From: Candidatus Izemoplasma sp.
GTDB taxonomy: Bacteria > Bacillota_I > Bacilli_A > Izemoplasmatales > Izemoplasmataceae
Assembly: GCA_029939615.1 (NCBI GenBank)
Contig: JAOZSP010000014.1
Coordinates: 1 to 16,087 of the forward strand
Reading direction: 5' to 3'
Length of the DNA stretch: 16,087 nt
Shown here: one piece after another, positions 6,412 to 14,602 of the stretch
Layout of the letters: each line of letters begins with the position of its first letter
Numbering within the stretch: the stretch's first letter is position 1
Notes under the pieces: generated by a model
What the model was told of the DNA's origin: nothing
Database searches by the model: none
What the model saw: only the letters and a program-made list of their open reading frames with translations
Translations under genes and position numbers: made by a program

Positions 6412-8337
6412 ATGAATATAGTTAAAAATACATATGATGAAACATCAATCCAAATACTTGAAGAATTAGAAGCTGTAAGAAAGAGACCAGGTATGTATAT
6501 TGGTAGTACTGACTCTAGAGGGCTTCATCATTTGGTATGGGAAATTGTAGATAACGCTATTGATGAAGCTTTAGCCGGTTTCGGTACCGAAATAAAAGTA
6601 ACCATAAAAGAAGATAATAGTATTGTCTGTACTGATAATGGTAGGGGTGTACCAGTTGGATTACACGAAAGTGGTAAGAGCACAATAGAAATAATTTACT
6701 CTCGTCTTCATGCAGGTGGTAAATTCGGACAAGCTGGTGGATATAAGGTTTCAGGAGGATTACACGGTGTTGGAGCTAGTGTTGTAAATGCACTGAGTGA
6801 ATTTCTTGATGTTACTGTTTATAGAGATAAAAAAATTCATAATGTTAGATTCTCAAATGGAGGATCATCAATTACACCAGTTGAAGTTATAGGTACTACA
6901 AAGAAAACGGGAACAACTGTTTGGTTTAAACCAGATAGAGAAATGTTTTCAACTTCAGTTTTTAATTTTCAAATAATCTCTGAAAGATTAAGAGAAAGTG
7001 CTTTTTTACTAAAAGGCTTAAAAATGATTTTAGTTGATGAGCGTTCTAAAATAAAAGAAGAATATCAATACTCTGAAGGTATAATAGCCTATGTTGATTT
7101 AATAAATAAAAATAAAACCGCTATTCACGATACTAAGTTTTTTGAAGGTAATGCGCTTGACATTGAAGTCGAGGTTGCATTGCAGTTCACAAAATCATAT
7201 TCGGATCAAATTGTTTCATTTGTTAATAACGTAAGAACAAAAGATGGTGGGACTCATGAAACTGGGTATAAATCTGCTTTAACTAAGCTATTTAATGAAT
7301 ATGGACAACGCGTTGGTCTAATAAAAAATGGTAGTAAGTTAGAAGGAGCTGACATTAGAGAAGGGTTAACAACTATTTTGTCAATTAGAATCCCAGAGCA
7401 CCTACTACAATTTGAAGGACAAACAAAAAACAAATTAGGAACTCCAGATGCAAGAAGTGCAGTTGAACAAGTTGTATCTGAAAAGATGACTTATTTCTTT
7501 GAAGAAAATAAAAATTTAACATTTACATTAATCAGCAAATCTTTAAGTGCTAAATTAGCTCGAGATGCAGCTAGAAAAGCTCGAGAAGAAGCAAGACTAG
7601 AACGTAAAAAAAGTAAAATTGAAACTAACTTATCAGGTAAGTTATCGCCTGCGCAAAGTAAAAACCCTGAAAGAAACGAATTATATCTAGTCGAAGGTGA
7701 TAGTGCTGGTGGTAGTGCAAAACAAGGTAGAGATAGACGTTTCCAAGCTATTTTGCCATTACGAGGTAAGGTAATCAACACAGAAAAGGCAAAAATCGAG
7801 GATGTTTTAAAGAACGAAGAAGTAAATACAATTATTCATACAATAGGTGCTGGACTTGGTCCGGATTTTGATATACTAAAATGTAATTATGATAAAGTAA
7901 TAATAATGACGGATGCTGATACAGATGGTGCTCATATTCAAGTATTGTTACTTACATTTTTCTTTAGATATATGCGTGAACTTGTAGAAGCAGGTAAAGT
8001 TTATATCGCTCTTCCTCCCTTATATAAGGTTTCAAGAAAAGTAAAAAATAAATCAATAATTGAATACGCTTGGGATGATGAAGGACTTGAAAAAATCACT
8101 AAACAGCATAAAACATATAACATTCAAAGGTTTAAAGGTTTAGGAGAGATGAATTCTCATCAATTATGGGATACAACAATGAACCCAGAGACCAGAACTC
8201 TAATTCAAGTAGTAATTGAGGATCTTGCTGATGCTGATCAAAGAATTAATATATTAATGGGAGATAAAGTAGAACCGCGTCGCGAGTGGATTGAAACAAA
8301 TGTTACTTTCTCTTCTGAAGATGACTTTAAGATTTAG
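6412..8337 (+). CDS. parE: DNA topoisomerase IV subunit B (ParE)
   Basis: The ATPase subunit of topoisomerase IV, which with ParC separates linked daughter chromosomes. From the chosen start it has 641 residues. The GHKL ATPase domain shows E44 and N48 (WEIVDNAIDEA), DNGRGVP (75-81) and GGLHGVG (115-121). The transducer domain carries QTKNKLG (337-343). The TOPRIM domain has E428 in LVEGDSAGGSAKQGR, PLRGK (449-453) and the metal-binding DADTDGAHIQ (501-510). The tail has the RFKGLGEM and EPRREWIE motifs. ParE rather than GyrB is favoured by DTDGAHIQ in place of the usual DVDGAHIR and by parC directly downstream. The longer frame from 6391 adds only seven unconserved residues and would leave a leader of about 10 nt. 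Confidence 0.95.
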   Translation: MNIVKNTYDETSIQILEELEAVRKRPGMYIGSTDSRGLHHLVWEIVDNAIDEALAGFGTEIKVTIKEDNSIVCTDNGRGVPVGLHESGKSTIEIIYSRLHAGGKFGQAGGYKVSGGLHGVGASVVNALSEFLDVTVYRDKKIHNVRFSNGGSSITPVEVIGTTKKTGTTVWFKPDREMFSTSVFNFQIISERLRESAFLLKGLKMILVDERSKIKEEYQYSEGIIAYVDLINKNKTAIHDTKFFEGNALDIEVEVALQFTKSYSDQIVSFVNNVRTKDGGTHETGYKSALTKLFNEYGQRVGLIKNGSKLEGADIREGLTTILSIRIPEHLLQFEGQTKNKLGTPDARSAVEQVVSEKMTYFFEENKNLTFTLISKSLSAKLARDAARKAREEARLERKKSKIETNLSGKLSPAQSKNPERNELYLVEGDSAGGSAKQGRDRRFQAILPLRGKVINTEKAKIEDVLKNEEVNTIIHTIGAGLGPDFDILKCNYDKVIIMTDADTDGAHIQVLLLTFFFRYMRELVEAGKVYIALPPLYKVSRKVKNKSIIEYAWDDEGLEKITKQHKTYNIQRFKGLGEMNSHQLWDTTMNPETRTLIQVVIEDLADADQRINILMGDKVEPRREWIETNVTFSSEDDFKI

Positions 8338-8351
8338 GTTGGTGATTTAAC

Positions 8352-10865
8352 ATGGCAAAAAAAGTAATCAAAGATATTGAAGAATTTGTTAATCAAAAAA
8401 TTGTTCAAGAAAATCTTGAAGATATCGTTGGCGAACGATTCGGAAGATACTCAAAATATATAATCCAAGAACGTGCATTACCAGATGTTAGAGACGGTCT
8501 TAAACCCGTTCAAAGACGTGTTTTGTTTTCAATGTATAAACTAGGAATGTTTAATGACAAACCTTATAAAAAATCTGCACGTATTGTTGGAGACGTAATC
8601 GGTAAGTATCATCCTCATGGTGATGCTTCGGTTTATGATGCAATGGTGCGATTAAGTCAGCCTTGGAAAATAAGAAATCTATTAATAGATATGCACGGTA
8701 ATAATGGTAGTGTTGATGGTGATAGTGCTGCAGCAATGCGTTACACTGAAGCAAGAATGTCACAAGCAAGCGAAATATTATTACAAGATATTGAAAAGAG
8801 AACAGTTGATTTTGTTCCAAATTTTGATGATGAAGAATATGAACCAACAGTTTTACCAGGTAGATATCCTAACCTTTTATGTAACGGATCAACAGGAATA
8901 AGTGCGGGATATGCAACAGAAATTCCTCCACATAATTTACGGGAAGTTATTAATGCCGTTGTTAAAAGAATCGAAGGTTCTATTGAAACTATAGAAGATT
9001 TAATGAAAGTTATGCGTGGTCCAGATTTCCCTACCGGCGCGATAGTTCAAGGTAGAGATCAAATACGAAAAGCATTTGAAACGGGTAGAGGAAGAATAAT
9101 TATTAAATCAAAAACAGAGATAATAAATCAAAAAATAATTATTACAGAGCTACCGTATGAAGTAAACAAAGCAACTTTAGTCCGTAAAATGGATGATATT
9201 AGAATTAAAAAGCAAATTGATGGAATTGCTGAAGTAAGAGATGAATCAGATCGTGAAGGGTTAAGAATTGTTGTTGATGTAAAAAAGAACTTTGATACAC
9301 AAGTAATCCTTAACTTTTTACATAAGAAAACCGATTTAAGCAAATCTTACAACTATAATATGGTATCAATAAACAATAAGCGACCTATGTTAATGGGTGT
9401 TATTCCGATGATAGATGCTTACATATTACACCAAAAAGAGGTAATAACAAATCGCTCCAATTATGAACTAAGAAGAGCCCAGAAACGCCTTCATATAGTA
9501 GAAGGAATAATAAAAATGATGGATATTTTAGATGAAATAATTACTTTAATTAGAGCATCTAAAAACAAACGAGATGCAAAAAGTAAATTGATTAGAACTT
9601 TCAATTTTACTGAAGAGCAATCTGAAGCTATTGTTACTTTGCAATTATATAGATTATCAAGTACCGATATCAATGCATTGCAAAATGAACTTGAAAAGTT
9701 AGAATCAATGATTACTGAATTAAATTTGATTCTAAAAAATGAAAAAGAATTAGAACGCGTTATTGTTGATGAATTAAGAATAATTCAAAAGAAATTATCT
9801 ACTAAACGACGTACAGTTATTGAAGAGGAAATTGAGAAAATTGTAATTTCTGAAGTAAAATTAATTACCGAAGAGCAAGTTGTAATTGGTATCACTAAAG
9901 AAGGATACATAAAATCGTCTTCTATTAGATCATTTAAAGCAACTGATAATGCTGTACTACGAGATAACGACTCAATTTTATTCGTTAAAAAAGTTTCAAC
10001 ACTAGATACAATGCTGATTTTCACAAATAAAGGAAATTATATTTATTTGCCAGTCTATAAAATACCAACTTATAAGTGGAAAGAGTTGGGAACTCATGTA
10101 AGTAATATAGTCCAGTTATTAGAAAACGAATATATAGTTAAAATTTTACGTGTTACTAGTTTCGAGGATTCAAAGAATTTACTATTTGTTACAAAAAATA
10201 ATTTAATAAAACAGACAGAGTTAAAAGAATTTGATGTTTCAAGATATACAAAAACAATCCGAGCAATATCATTAGGCAAAACAGATGAAGTTGTGAGTGT
10301 TGATATTACGGAAAATACTGATTCAGAAGTATTAATCTTTTCTAGAAAAGGCCAAGCATTAAGATTTAACCTAAATGAAATACCTGTTACATCAACAACA
10401 GCAAAAGGTGTTAAAGGGATGAGCTTAAATCCAAAACAACACCTAGCTTCAGGAATAATCCTCAATGATTTCCACGATTTACTATTATTAACTAATCGTG
10501 GAACCATAAAAAGACTTAATATTCTAGACATTCCTAAGAAAAAACGTACAAATAAAGGTGTTCAGATTTATAAAATTGTTAAATCCAACCCTTATTTAGT
10601 ACAAGATTTATGTTTAATGAATGCAACTCAGTATAAAAATCGTGCAATTATAACTGTTAATACGACAAAAACTTCAGTTATCATTAATTCATTTGATGTT
10701 AAACATGATAAAACCGAAAATGGTAAGTCGTTCATTAAGAAAAAAGAAGGAATAGCACAATTTATTAATATTGAGCAATTTGAAGAAGATAATTCAATTA
10801 CATTTCTTTCAGAGTATGAAAAAGAGATAGATCATGAATTAATTCAACAAAAGTTATTCGATTAA
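8352..10865 (+). CDS. parC: DNA topoisomerase IV subunit A (ParC)
   Basis: The DNA-cutting subunit of topoisomerase IV. Its 837 residues begin with the winged-helix cleavage domain: ERALPDVRDGLKPVQRR (40-56), IGKYHPHGDASVYDAMVR (83-100), then the catalytic R130-Y131 in MRYTEARMS. A tower and coiled-coil region follows. The C-terminal beta-pinwheel repeats include KELGTHVSN, SRKGQALRFN and TNRGTIKRLN. No GyrA box (QRRGGKG-like) is seen, which fits ParC rather than GyrA. The gene follows parE after 14 nt, with GGTGA (8341-8345) 6 nt before the ATG, so the subunits are made from one transcript. The quinolone-contact serine of other ParC proteins is Ala92 here, and the nearby acidic residue is Asp96. 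A terminator sits at the stop codon. Confidence 0.96.
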   Translation: MAKKVIKDIEEFVNQKIVQENLEDIVGERFGRYSKYIIQERALPDVRDGLKPVQRRVLFSMYKLGMFNDKPYKKSARIVGDVIGKYHPHGDASVYDAMVRLSQPWKIRNLLIDMHGNNGSVDGDSAAAMRYTEARMSQASEILLQDIEKRTVDFVPNFDDEEYEPTVLPGRYPNLLCNGSTGISAGYATEIPPHNLREVINAVVKRIEGSIETIEDLMKVMRGPDFPTGAIVQGRDQIRKAFETGRGRIIIKSKTEIINQKIIITELPYEVNKATLVRKMDDIRIKKQIDGIAEVRDESDREGLRIVVDVKKNFDTQVILNFLHKKTDLSKSYNYNMVSINNKRPMLMGVIPMIDAYILHQKEVITNRSNYELRRAQKRLHIVEGIIKMMDILDEIITLIRASKNKRDAKSKLIRTFNFTEEQSEAIVTLQLYRLSSTDINALQNELEKLESMITELNLILKNEKELERVIVDELRIIQKKLSTKRRTVIEEEIEKIVISEVKLITEEQVVIGITKEGYIKSSSIRSFKATDNAVLRDNDSILFVKKVSTLDTMLIFTNKGNYIYLPVYKIPTYKWKELGTHVSNIVQLLENEYIVKILRVTSFEDSKNLLFVTKNNLIKQTELKEFDVSRYTKTIRAISLGKTDEVVSVDITENTDSEVLIFSRKGQALRFNLNEIPVTSTTAKGVKGMSLNPKQHLASGIILNDFHDLLLLTNRGTIKRLNILDIPKKKRTNKGVQIYKIVKSNPYLVQDLCLMNATQYKNRAIITVNTTKTSVIINSFDVKHDKTENGKSFIKKKEGIAQFINIEQFEEDNSITFLSEYEKEIDHELIQQKLFD

Positions 10866-10888
10866 AAAGTAGCATTTGCTACTTTTTT
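10864..10888 (+). terminator. Intrinsic terminator of parE-parC
   Basis: A 10-bp perfect stem (AAAAAGTAGC / GCTACTTTTT) with a 4-nt loop and six T, starting within the parC stop codon. Confidence 0.9.
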
Positions 10889-10908
10889 AATTAAACATAT
10901 CCAAAAAA

Positions 10909-10943
10909 AACGAAAATGACTATAAATAAGAATATTTTTCGTT
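10909..10943. promoter_or_regulatory. Inverted repeat, possible operator before the Fic-like gene
   Basis: AACGAAAA (10909-10916) and its exact reverse complement TTTTCGTT (10936-10943) are separated by 19 nt. The right arm touches the -35 box. It might be a regulator site, but the arms are short and AT-rich. Confidence 0.35.
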
Positions 10944-10969
10944 GATAAACTCGATAAATATAGTAAAAT
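10942..10969 (+). promoter_or_regulatory. Putative promoter of the Fic-like-nadC-argS-recJ unit
   Basis: TTGATA (10942-10947), a 16-nt spacer, then TAAAAT (10964-10969), about 32 nt before the ATG. The spacer holds tandem near-repeats TTGATAAAC and TCGATAAAT (10942-10959). Confidence 0.55.
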
Positions 10970-11001
10970 AAGAGTATAAATGTCATGTTTGAGGTGAAAT
11001 T

Positions 11002-12072
11002 ATGAATTGTATGGAAAATTTAAGAAGATCACAGATACCAAACGATATTGTTATGGATTATATCACCTTGTATAAGTCGATTGGGATAAATCGTAATAAT
11101 CACGATACTCTTATTAGTGATTATGATGTAATGGTGCGACAGACTGTCCGGAATGATACTTATTACTTTGCAAAAATGTTTCAAATTAATGTTAGCGATT
11201 CTCGTTTTAAATCTTTAATTTATAAAAATGTTAAGCCAAAGAATAAAGATGAGAAACTAATTTTAAATTTGAAAAGTGTATTTACAAAAATACACAAAGA
11301 AGCATCTTCATTTGAATTGCTTGTTACAGAAGTGCAAGATTTAATGAAGTTTCTTTATAATGATATTTTAATTAGCTCAAAATTGAAATTTAGAAAAATT
11401 GAACGAAAAGAACGAAATATTAATCTACTAAATAGTAAGCATACTAGTACTAGAGAGTTGATTGAACGTTTAATTCAATTGTTCAATCAGGAAATTAAAA
11501 GTAGTAATTATGAAGTTTCATACATTATTATGAATTTCTACATTGATTTTATTAATATTAAGCCTTTTTGTGATAAGAATAGAGAAATCGGTTTGGTTTT
11601 AATGTATGTTTTACTAGTGACAAATGGATTTGAAGTGTATGAATATATCAGTTTTATGCAGCAAATACATAAAAACAAAGTAGTTTTTGATCAAGTAGTT
11701 TTACAATCTACATTTAATTGGGAAATTGGATATGCTCAAATCATTCCACTTCATCAATTTATAATCAATATTTCAATTGATTCGTATCAAATATTAAATT
11801 ATTTAGTTAGAGATTATGAATTTGATAAACAATTAAATAAATCAAATAATATTGAAAACACGATAAATAAGCTTGATGATACTTTTAGTAAGGACGACAT
11901 TAGAAACATCCATCCGTATATTTCTGATTCCACAATTAATCGGACATTGAAGCGTCTAAGAGAAGACGGAAAAATCCGACCACTTGGAAAAGGAAGAAGT
12001 GCAAAATGGATTAAACTGTATAAGTTAAATAATGAAAAATTAAGATTCGAACAACTAGACTTGAATATATAG
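11002..12072 (+). CDS. Degenerate Fic-fold protein with C-terminal winged helix, putative regulator
   Basis: Not recognised as a named protein. Of its 356 residues, about 80-255 follow the helical pattern of a Fic (AMP-transferase) domain. The segment SYIIMNFYIDFINIKPFCD followed by KNREIG sits where Fic proteins carry the HPFxDGNGRxG loop. Lined up, the catalytic His is K187, the two loop glycines are K192 and R194, and the Arg is E195. P188, F189, D191, N193 and G197 remain. The usual N-terminal inhibitory S/TxxxEG/N motif is not evident. Residues about 284-340 look like a winged helix (ISDSTINRTLKRLREDGKI, then a basic wing LGKGRSAKW). This suggests a DNA-binding regulator whose Fic domain has lost catalysis and may sense a ligand (inference). 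The start has GAGGTG at 10991-10996. It lies 8 nt before nadC and so is likely co-transcribed. The gene is certain, the fold probable, the role unknown. Confidence 0.78.
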   Translation: MNCMENLRRSQIPNDIVMDYITLYKSIGINRNNHDTLISDYDVMVRQTVRNDTYYFAKMFQINVSDSRFKSLIYKNVKPKNKDEKLILNLKSVFTKIHKEASSFELLVTEVQDLMKFLYNDILISSKLKFRKIERKERNINLLNSKHTSTRELIERLIQLFNQEIKSSNYEVSYIIMNFYIDFINIKPFCDKNREIGLVLMYVLLVTNGFEVYEYISFMQQIHKNKVVFDQVVLQSTFNWEIGYAQIIPLHQFIINISIDSYQILNYLVRDYEFDKQLNKSNNIENTINKLDDTFSKDDIRNIHPYISDSTINRTLKRLREDGKIRPLGKGRSAKWIKLYKLNNEKLRFEQLDLNI

Positions 12073-12080
12073 GAGAAAAT

Positions 12081-12902
12081 ATGAATAAGACAATTGATAA
12101 AATAATTTATGATGCGCTTTCTGAAGATATTCCAAAAATTGATATTACTACGGATAATTTGTTTGAGGATCAAGAAAGTGAAGGAGTATTTATCGCTAAA
12201 GAAGATGGTGTTTTAAGTGGCGTTTTAGTAATGAGAAGAGTATTTGAAATCATTGATTCGTCAGTTTATTTAAAAATCATTAATAATGATGGTACTTATG
12301 TTGATAAAGGTGATGTTATAGCCATAATTAGTGGTAAATCAAAATCAATTCTAAAAGGAGAAAGAGTTGCTCTAAATCTTATGCAAAGAATGAGTGGAGT
12401 TGCTACTTTAACTAAACGTTTTGTTGATCGAATTTCTAATAAATACACTAAGATATTAGATACCAGGAAGACAACTCCTAATTTAAGGATTTTAGAAAAA
12501 ATGGCTGTAGTTGATGGTGGAGGAATTAATCATCGAATGAGTTTGAGTGATCAAGTCATGATTAAGGATAATCATATAAAAGTTGCAGGAAGTATAACGA
12601 ACGCAGTTAAAACAGTGAAGTTCAAAATTGACCAATCTATACGTATTGAGGTTGAAGTTGAAACTTATGAACAGTTTTTAGAAGCAATTGAGACAGAATG
12701 TGATATAATAATGCTTGATAATATGAGTAATAATTTAATGATAAAATGTGTAAAAAATAATAAAGGAAAACTACTAGAAGCTAGTGGGAATATGACACTT
12801 GATAGAATCAAAAGTGTAAGTGAAACAGGTGTTGACTTTATAAGTGTGGGAGCTTTAACCCATTCATATACTTCGCTAGATATTAGTTTAAAATTTAATT
12901 GA
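12081..12902 (+). CDS. nadC: Nicotinate-nucleotide pyrophosphorylase (quinolinate phosphoribosyltransferase) NadC
   Basis: Converts quinolinate and phosphoribosyl pyrophosphate to nicotinate mononucleotide, CO2 and pyrophosphate, joining de novo synthesis to the common NAD pathway. The 273-residue length is normal. Family motifs in order are ERVALNLMQRMSGVAT (94-109), DTRKTTPNLRILEKMAV (127-143), GGGINHRMSLSDQVMIKDNH (146-165), EVEVET (190-195), LDN (212-214), EASGN (233-237) and GVDFISVGALTHS (250-262). AGGAGA (12071-12076) precedes the ATG and overlaps the upstream stop. No nadA or nadB is nearby, so quinolinate must be made by genes elsewhere or taken up. The position directly after a putative winged-helix regulator suggests local control. 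Confidence 0.96.
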   Translation: MNKTIDKIIYDALSEDIPKIDITTDNLFEDQESEGVFIAKEDGVLSGVLVMRRVFEIIDSSVYLKIINNDGTYVDKGDVIAIISGKSKSILKGERVALNLMQRMSGVATLTKRFVDRISNKYTKILDTRKTTPNLRILEKMAVVDGGGINHRMSLSDQVMIKDNHIKVAGSITNAVKTVKFKIDQSIRIEVEVETYEQFLEAIETECDIIMLDNMSNNLMIKCVKNNKGKLLEASGNMTLDRIKSVSETGVDFISVGALTHSYTSLDISLKFN

Positions 12903-12914
12903 CGAGGTGAAATC

Positions 12915-14567
12915 ATGAAACCAAATGATTTATTACAAATGATAAAAGAAGAATTACAAAACAGCCTATCAACCTTAGGTTATTTTGACAGCAATATTGA
13001 TATTTCTTTAGAAAGACCTAAAGAGAAGAGTAATGGTGATTATTCAGCTAATATTGCTATGAAATATGCAAGAGTTGCCAGAAAAGCACCAAAAATTATC
13101 GCAGAAGAGATAGTTAATAACTTTGATAAAACTAATTTGTTTATTGATAAAATCGAAATTGCATATCCAGGTTTCATTAATTTCTATTTAGATAAATCAT
13201 TTTTACTAAATACTATTAACGAGATTAATGAGCAAAAAGATAGTTATGGTAATATTAGTTTGGGAGATGGACAGCACATCAATATAGAATTTGTAAGTGT
13301 TAATCCAACAGGTGCTTTACATATTGGACATGCTCGTGGAGCCGCTGCAGGAGATTCTTTGGCTAAAATACTAAGTAAAGCAGGTTTCAAAGTTACTAAG
13401 GAATATTATGTGAATGATGGTGGAAATCAAATTCACAATTTAGCAATCAGTATAGATGTTAGATATAAACAACTATTCGGACTTGATGAAGAAATGCCAA
13501 AAGATGGGTATTTAGGTACTGAAATAACTGATATTGCTGTGAGAATTAAGGATACTTATAATGATCGCTTCTTAGAAGAAGATGGGTACGAGTTTTTTAA
13601 ATCATACGGTGTAAATACACTTTTGGATAATTTGAAGAAGGATTTAAAAGATTTTAGAGTGACTTTTGATATATGGTTTAGTGAAAAATCGCTATATGAA
13701 AATAACCTAGTTCAAAAGACAGTTGATTTCTTAAAAGAAGAAGGATTTACATATGAAAAAGATGGAGCACTTTGGCTTAAAACTAGTAATTATGATGATG
13801 AAAAAGATCGTGTGATTGTAAAAAGTGATAATACATTTACTTACATTACACCTGATATTGCATATCATAAAAATAAATTAGACCGTGGGTACTCAAAATT
13901 AATTGATATTTTAGGTGGAGATCACCATGGGTACATTAATCGCTTAAAAGCTGCAATAGAGATGGTTGGTGGAAGTAGCGAATTACTTGAAGTTGAACTT
14001 TTACAAATGGTTAAGGTAATGCAAAATGGAGAAGAAATAAAAATGAGTAAGAGAAGTGGAAAAGCTATTACTCTTGCTGATTTGGTAAGAGAAGTAGGTC
14101 CTGATCCAATACGTTATTTCTTTGCAGCAAGAAGTTTAAATACTCAAATGGATTTAGATCTTGATCTAGCAATTAGACAAACAAATGAGAATCCAGTTTA
14201 CTATGTTCAATATGCTCATGCGAGAATAAATAGCATATTTGAAAATGCTAAACAACGCGGATATGATACATCAAAACTACCGACAGAATTTGCAACACTT
14301 GCAAATGAAAAATGTTTTGATCTTGTATCAATACTCGCAAATTATTCAAATATTATTAGATTATCTGCAATCTCAAGAGCACCACATAAACTTACAAATT
14401 ATATAAATCAATTAGCAAGTGCCTTTCATAGTTTTTACAATGCTGAGCAAGTTGTTTCTACTGACCAGCAGATGACTATGGAAAGATTAGCTTTATTAAA
14501 CGCAACTAAGATAGTTTTAAAGAATGCACTTAGTTTAATAGGTGTAAGTGCACCGAATAAGATGTAG
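12915..14567 (+). CDS. argS: Arginyl-tRNA synthetase
   Basis: A class I synthetase that attaches arginine to tRNA-Arg. The 550-residue length is typical. The N-terminal additional domain (about 1-95) includes NGDYSANIAMKYAR and PGFINFYL. The Rossmann catalytic domain has the HIGH motif at 136-139 in NPTGALHIGHARGAA, EYYVNDGGNQI (163-173) and GGDHHGYINRLKAAI (334-348). The KMSKS loop reads KMSKR (376-380) with SGK following. The C-terminal anticodon-binding (DALR) domain begins near 425 with VYYVQYAHARI. GAGGTGA (12904-12910) lies 4 nt before the ATG. The gene follows nadC after 12 nt, with no T-box leader in between, so it is expressed with the upstream genes. Confidence 0.97.
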   Translation: MKPNDLLQMIKEELQNSLSTLGYFDSNIDISLERPKEKSNGDYSANIAMKYARVARKAPKIIAEEIVNNFDKTNLFIDKIEIAYPGFINFYLDKSFLLNTINEINEQKDSYGNISLGDGQHINIEFVSVNPTGALHIGHARGAAAGDSLAKILSKAGFKVTKEYYVNDGGNQIHNLAISIDVRYKQLFGLDEEMPKDGYLGTEITDIAVRIKDTYNDRFLEEDGYEFFKSYGVNTLLDNLKKDLKDFRVTFDIWFSEKSLYENNLVQKTVDFLKEEGFTYEKDGALWLKTSNYDDEKDRVIVKSDNTFTYITPDIAYHKNKLDRGYSKLIDILGGDHHGYINRLKAAIEMVGGSSELLEVELLQMVKVMQNGEEIKMSKRSGKAITLADLVREVGPDPIRYFFAARSLNTQMDLDLDLAIRQTNENPVYYVQYAHARINSIFENAKQRGYDTSKLPTEFATLANEKCFDLVSILANYSNIIRLSAISRAPHKLTNYINQLASAFHSFYNAEQVVSTDQQMTMERLALLNATKIVLKNALSLIGVSAPNKM

Positions 14568-14602
14568 TGTGGTCGATTCATTCTAATAGTTAGGAGGACC
14601 TG

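Noticed and set aside
7491..7781. Antisense frames of 60-145 codons over rpoD, parE, parC, nadC and argS (for example 7491-7781 and 10094-10531)
   Set aside because: They lie fully within strongly recognised genes, lack ribosome sites and show no family motifs.
6412..10865. Calling parE-parC as gyrB-gyrA
   Set aside because: The B subunit has DTDGAHIQ and the A subunit lacks a GyrA box and has ParC-type C-terminal blades; topoisomerase IV fits better.
12903..12914. T-box or other tRNA-sensing leader before argS
   Set aside because: Only 12 nt separate nadC and argS, which hold little beyond a ribosome site.
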